A DNA stretch of 64,000 nucleotides from an uncultured Paracoccaceae bacterium (GTDB lineage: Bacteria > Pseudomonadota > Alphaproteobacteria > Rhodobacterales > Rhodobacteraceae): positions 62,001 to 126,000 of the forward strand of contig CANMMF010000010.1 of NCBI GenBank assembly GCA_947498985.1, written 5' to 3'. Both the position numbers and the translations under genes were made by a program. Positions 61,398-64,000 of the stretch are shown one piece after another. Numbering within the stretch: position 1 is the stretch's first letter; each line of letters opens with the position of its first letter. The notes below the pieces were generated by a model. The model did no database searches. It was not told the origin of the DNA and saw only the letters and a program-made list of their open reading frames with translations.

Positions 61398-63036
61398 CCG
61401 TCTTCTCCTCTTGCGGATCGAAAGCCGCGAGCGGATCGCGGCCCAGCATCATGTCAGCGGCCTTTTCGGCGATCATCATCGTCGGCGCGGAGGTGTTGCC
61501 GCCGATGATCCGCGGCATGACCGAAGCATCGGCAACGCGCAGCCCACTCAGCCCGTTGACCCTGAGATCAGCGCCCACAACCGCGCCGGGATCGGTGCCC
61601 ATGCGCGCGGTGCCGACGGGGTGAAAGATCGTGTTGGCGGCAGATCGCACCCAGGCGTCGATCTCCGCATCCGACGCCAGCGCGTGCTCCGGGCTGATCC
61701 GCCCGGCATTGCGATCCGCCAGCGGCGGCGCATCGGCGATACCCGCCGCCAGCCGGTAGCCATCGCGGAAGCATTGCAGGTCGGAGGCGTCCGACAGGTA
61801 ACCCGCGTCGATCACCGGATGCCGGGCGGGGTTGTCCGATGCCACATGGATCGAGCCGCGGCTTTGCGGGCGCAGCTGGTAGAAGTTGATCAGATACCCG
61901 TGCTGCCCCTGCCCCTTTTGCGTGGTCTCGAGGTTGAGGCCGGGCACAAAGGTGATGTGGATATCCGGGCGGTCGAGATCCGGCCGCGTCTTCAGGAACC
62001 CGCCCACTTCCAGCGGCACCGAGGTCGCGGGCCCCTTGCGCAGGAACAGCCCCTGTAGCCCGGCCAGCGCGGCGCGGTCGGGGCGGAAAAGCGCATAAAG
62101 CGACACCGGATCCTTGCAGCGATAGGTCAGGTAGACGCCCAGATGTTCCTGCAGATTGCGCCCGATCTCGGGCAGCGCGTGGCGCGTCTCGATCCCGGCG
62201 GCTTTGAGCACGTCCGGATCGCCGATGCCCGAAAGCTCGAGCAGATGCGGCGTGTTGATGGCGCCCGCCGAGAGCACAAGCTCGCGCCGGGCCCGCACGG
62301 TGCGGCGTCCGCCCGACGCCGACCATATCTCCACCCCCGTTACGCGTTTGCCATCGAGCAGCAGCCGGTTGGCACGGGTCCGGCTCAGCACCGTGAGGTT
62401 CGGACGCGCGCGCGCAGGCTTGAGGAACGCGGTGGCCGCGCTTTCGCGATGCCCGTCGCGGATGTTGAAATCGTAAGCGCCAAGACCCTCCTGCTCGGCC
62501 CCGTTGTGATCGGCACTGCGCGGGTGGCCAGCGGCCTCCGCCGAGGCCAGGAAATCGGCGTAAAGCGGGTTTTCGGCCTTCGCGGTCTCGACCCGCAGCG
62601 GGCCGCCCTTGCCGTGATAGGGCCCCGCGCGGTCCTTGTGATCTTCGGAGCGCAGGAAATAGGGCAGCACGTCGGCATAGCCCCAGCCCTGCAGCCCCAT
62701 CTGCCGCCAGTCGTCATAATCCGAGCGATGGCCGCGCATATACATCATGCCGTTGATCGAGGACGACCCGCCCAGCACCTTGCCGCGCGGCCAGTCGATG
62801 GCGCGCCCGTCCAGCGCGTCCTGCGGCGTGGTTCTGTGCCCCCAATTGGTGGGTTTGTGGAAATAGGCGAGCCCCGCGGCCAGCGGCAGCCTGAGCACCG
62901 GATGGCTGTCCTTGCCTCCCGCCTCGATCAGCAACACGGAATTCGCGCGGTCCTCGCTCAGCCGGTTGGCCAGCACGCAACCCGCCGAGCCCGCGCCGAT
63001 GACAATGAAATCAAACTCTTCTGCGCTTCTGGACAT
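61390..63036 (-). CDS. GMC-family oxidoreductase (choline dehydrogenase-like)
   Basis: A 548-residue FAD enzyme. The FAD motif is GAGSAG (near residues 13-18), followed by 'GKVLGGSSSINGMMYMRGH' (GMC signature 1, near 78-96), 'SAGAINTPHLLELSGIG' (signature 2) and the catalytic His in 'FHPVGTARMG'. It oxidises an alcohol to an aldehyde or acid. The ATG at 63036 overlaps the SDR stop by one base. It belongs to the minus-strand operon that runs in from the right edge. Confidence 0.9.
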   Translation of the reverse strand: MSRSAEEFDFIVIGAGSAGCVLANRLSEDRANSVLLIEAGGKDSHPVLRLPLAAGLAYFHKPTNWGHRTTPQDALDGRAIDWPRGKVLGGSSSINGMMYMRGHRSDYDDWRQMGLQGWGYADVLPYFLRSEDHKDRAGPYHGKGGPLRVETAKAENPLYADFLASAEAAGHPRSADHNGAEQEGLGAYDFNIRDGHRESAATAFLKPARARPNLTVLSRTRANRLLLDGKRVTGVEIWSASGGRRTVRARRELVLSAGAINTPHLLELSGIGDPDVLKAAGIETRHALPEIGRNLQEHLGVYLTYRCKDPVSLYALFRPDRAALAGLQGLFLRKGPATSVPLEVGGFLKTRPDLDRPDIHITFVPGLNLETTQKGQGQHGYLINFYQLRPQSRGSIHVASDNPARHPVIDAGYLSDASDLQCFRDGYRLAAGIADAPPLADRNAGRISPEHALASDAEIDAWVRSAANTIFHPVGTARMGTDPGAVVGADLRVNGLSGLRVADASVMPRIIGGNTSAPTMMIAEKAADMMLGRDPLAAFDPQEEKTDA

Positions 63037-63812
63037 CAGGTGGGAAACTCCGCTCCGTTCATCGCAATGGTCTCGCCGCTCACGTAAGCCGCCTCGTCGC
63101 TGGCCAGCCAGCTGACCGCCGCGGCCACGTCCTCGGGTGTGCCGAAGCGGCCCATGGGCACCGATTGGCGGAACCCTTCGACCACCGCGTCCGGGCTCTG
63201 GCCGGTCTGCGCGGCAAAGCCGTCGGCGATGGTGTTCCAGAACGGCGTCTCGATATGGCCCGGCGCATAGCAGTTCACGCGCACGCCCCTTGGCGCCAGT
63301 TCGATGGCCAGCGACTGGCTGAACATCAGGATCGCGGCCTTGGAGGCGCAATAGCCCGAAATCATCGGCACCCCCCGCCGCGCCGCCCCCGACGCGGCGT
63401 TGATGATGACGCCGGAGCCCTGATCCGACATGATCCGCGCCGCCGCCCGGCTGCCCAGAAAGACGCCGGTCAGGTTCACGTCGATCAGCCGCCGCCAATC
63501 GGCCAGATCGGTCTGGACCACCGGGGCGATCTGGATGATGCCCGCGTTCATCACCGCGATGTCGAGCCGTCCCGCGCGGCCTTGCGCGGCGGCAAATCCC
63601 GCCTCGACGGAGGCCTCGTCCGCCACATCCATCGCCACCGCAAGGACATCGCCGCCAATGTCACGCGCCAGCGCTTCGGCGGCGTCGAGATCGAGATCGG
63701 CAATGGTCACGGCGCAGCCTTCAGAGGCCAGCCGCCGCACGATGCCCGCGCCGATCCCGCTGGCGCCGCCGGTCACAAGGGCGGTCTTGCCGGCATGGCG
63801 GGCGTGAGTCAT
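63036..63812 (-). CDS. SDR-family oxidoreductase
   Basis: A 258-residue short-chain dehydrogenase with GGASGIG (residues 15-21), 'MNAG', a Ser in 'NAASGA', 'YCASK' and 'GYCASKAAILMFSQSLAIELA' helix. It overlaps the preceding ABC transporter ATPase gene by 4 bp (ATGA) and the GMC gene by one base. Paired with the GMC dehydrogenase it probably interconverts hydroxyl and keto groups. Confidence 0.9.
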   Translation of the reverse strand: MTHARHAGKTALVTGGASGIGAGIVRRLASEGCAVTIADLDLDAAEALARDIGGDVLAVAMDVADEASVEAGFAAAQGRAGRLDIAVMNAGIIQIAPVVQTDLADWRRLIDVNLTGVFLGSRAAARIMSDQGSGVIINAASGAARRGVPMISGYCASKAAILMFSQSLAIELAPRGVRVNCYAPGHIETPFWNTIADGFAAQTGQSPDAVVEGFRQSVPMGRFGTPEDVAAAVSWLASDEAAYVSGETIAMNGAEFPT

Positions 63813-64000
63813 GCCGCGCCCTCCAGATCACCTTCGATCACCCGCCAGCAACGCACCTGCCGCCCGTCTTCCAATGCCACGAGCGGCTGCGCCTCACTGC
63901 GGCAGCGATCCACCGCAAAGGGGCAGCGCCCGGCCAGATAACAGCCCCGGGGCAGATCGACCGGCGACGGGATCTCCCCCGACAGGCTTTCGGGCACGTC
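63809..64000 (-). CDS. Peptide-type ABC transporter ATP-binding protein (partial, C-terminus)
   Basis: The last 63 codons of a DppF/OppF-type ATPase; the rest lies beyond the right edge. The C-terminal cysteine extension 'GCYLAGRCPFAVDRCRSE' is visible and resembles that of the ATPase at 18793. It shows that a second peptide-type importer feeds this operon, with SDR, GMC, PuuE-like and MmgE/PrpD genes following. Confidence 0.8.
   Translation of the reverse strand, partial: DVPESLSGEIPSPVDLPRGCYLAGRCPFAVDRCRSEAQPLVALEDGRQVRCWRVIEGDLEGAA

Overview
The window reads as a high-GC alphaproteobacterial chromosome or large replicon, most likely Rhodobacterales (Roseobacter type). The grounds are the base composition, the codon usage, the GC-rich hairpin repeats, the TAXI-type TRAP transporter and the dense blocks of CoA-dependent catabolic genes. 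No tRNA, rRNA, CRISPR array, integrase or transposase was seen.

Region 1 (1-7413) is a putative iodate-respiration locus. Four genes on the minus strand encode two secreted di-heme cytochrome c peroxidase-like proteins, a Tat-exported Rieske protein and a molybdopterin oxidoreductase that runs off the left edge. This gene content matches the described idrABP1P2 iodate reductase cluster better than arsenite oxidase (aioBA), which has no paired peroxidases. Next to it lie a hybrid sensor kinase (minus) and a divergent OmpR-type regulator (plus), good candidates for its control.

Region 2 (7414-9317) is a decayed junction. It holds fragments of a sugar ABC transporter and an unrecognised, N-terminally truncated reading frame, and it separates the respiration locus from what follows.

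Region 3 (9318-64000) is a catabolic island of about 55 kb. It has a 12-gene plus-strand operon (12387-25103: Fe(II)/2-oxoglutarate dioxygenase, DUF2848 protein, peptide-type ABC transporter, flavin/Fe-S oxidoreductase, AhpD-like protein, GMC dehydrogenase with small subunit, EamA exporter). Further parts are a TAXI-TRAP transporter, three acyl-CoA ligase-type enzymes, two acyl-CoA dehydrogenases, MaoC and enoyl-CoA hydratases, a 3-hydroxyacyl-CoA dehydrogenase, two MmgE/PrpD proteins, two amidases, a PuuE-like deacetylase, two divergent amidohydrolases, two alpha/beta hydrolases, several SDRs and oxidases, and a second peptide-type ABC transporter entering at the right edge. The substrate is not evident. 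The mix of amide-bond enzymes and CoA-dependent beta-oxidation-type enzymes suggests an imported amide- or lactam-containing carboxylic acid that is opened, CoA-activated and shortened.

The unifying signal is a palindrome, ATTTGTCCGGACAAAT or close variants. It lies before the 12-gene operon, before the TRAP operon, twice between the divergent CoA-transferase/GntR and PrpD/ligase/amidase operons, and twice before the MaoC/acyl-CoA dehydrogenase operon. It fits the GT-N4-AC core of GntR-family operators, and the only GntR regulator in the island (49399-50157) lies in one of the controlled operons. The island therefore looks like one autoregulated GntR regulon. Several of its enzymes lack canonical catalytic residues (racemase without either cysteine, alpha/beta hydrolases without serine, amidohydrolases without HxH, flavoprotein missing an Fe-S cysteine), which suggests unusual chemistry.
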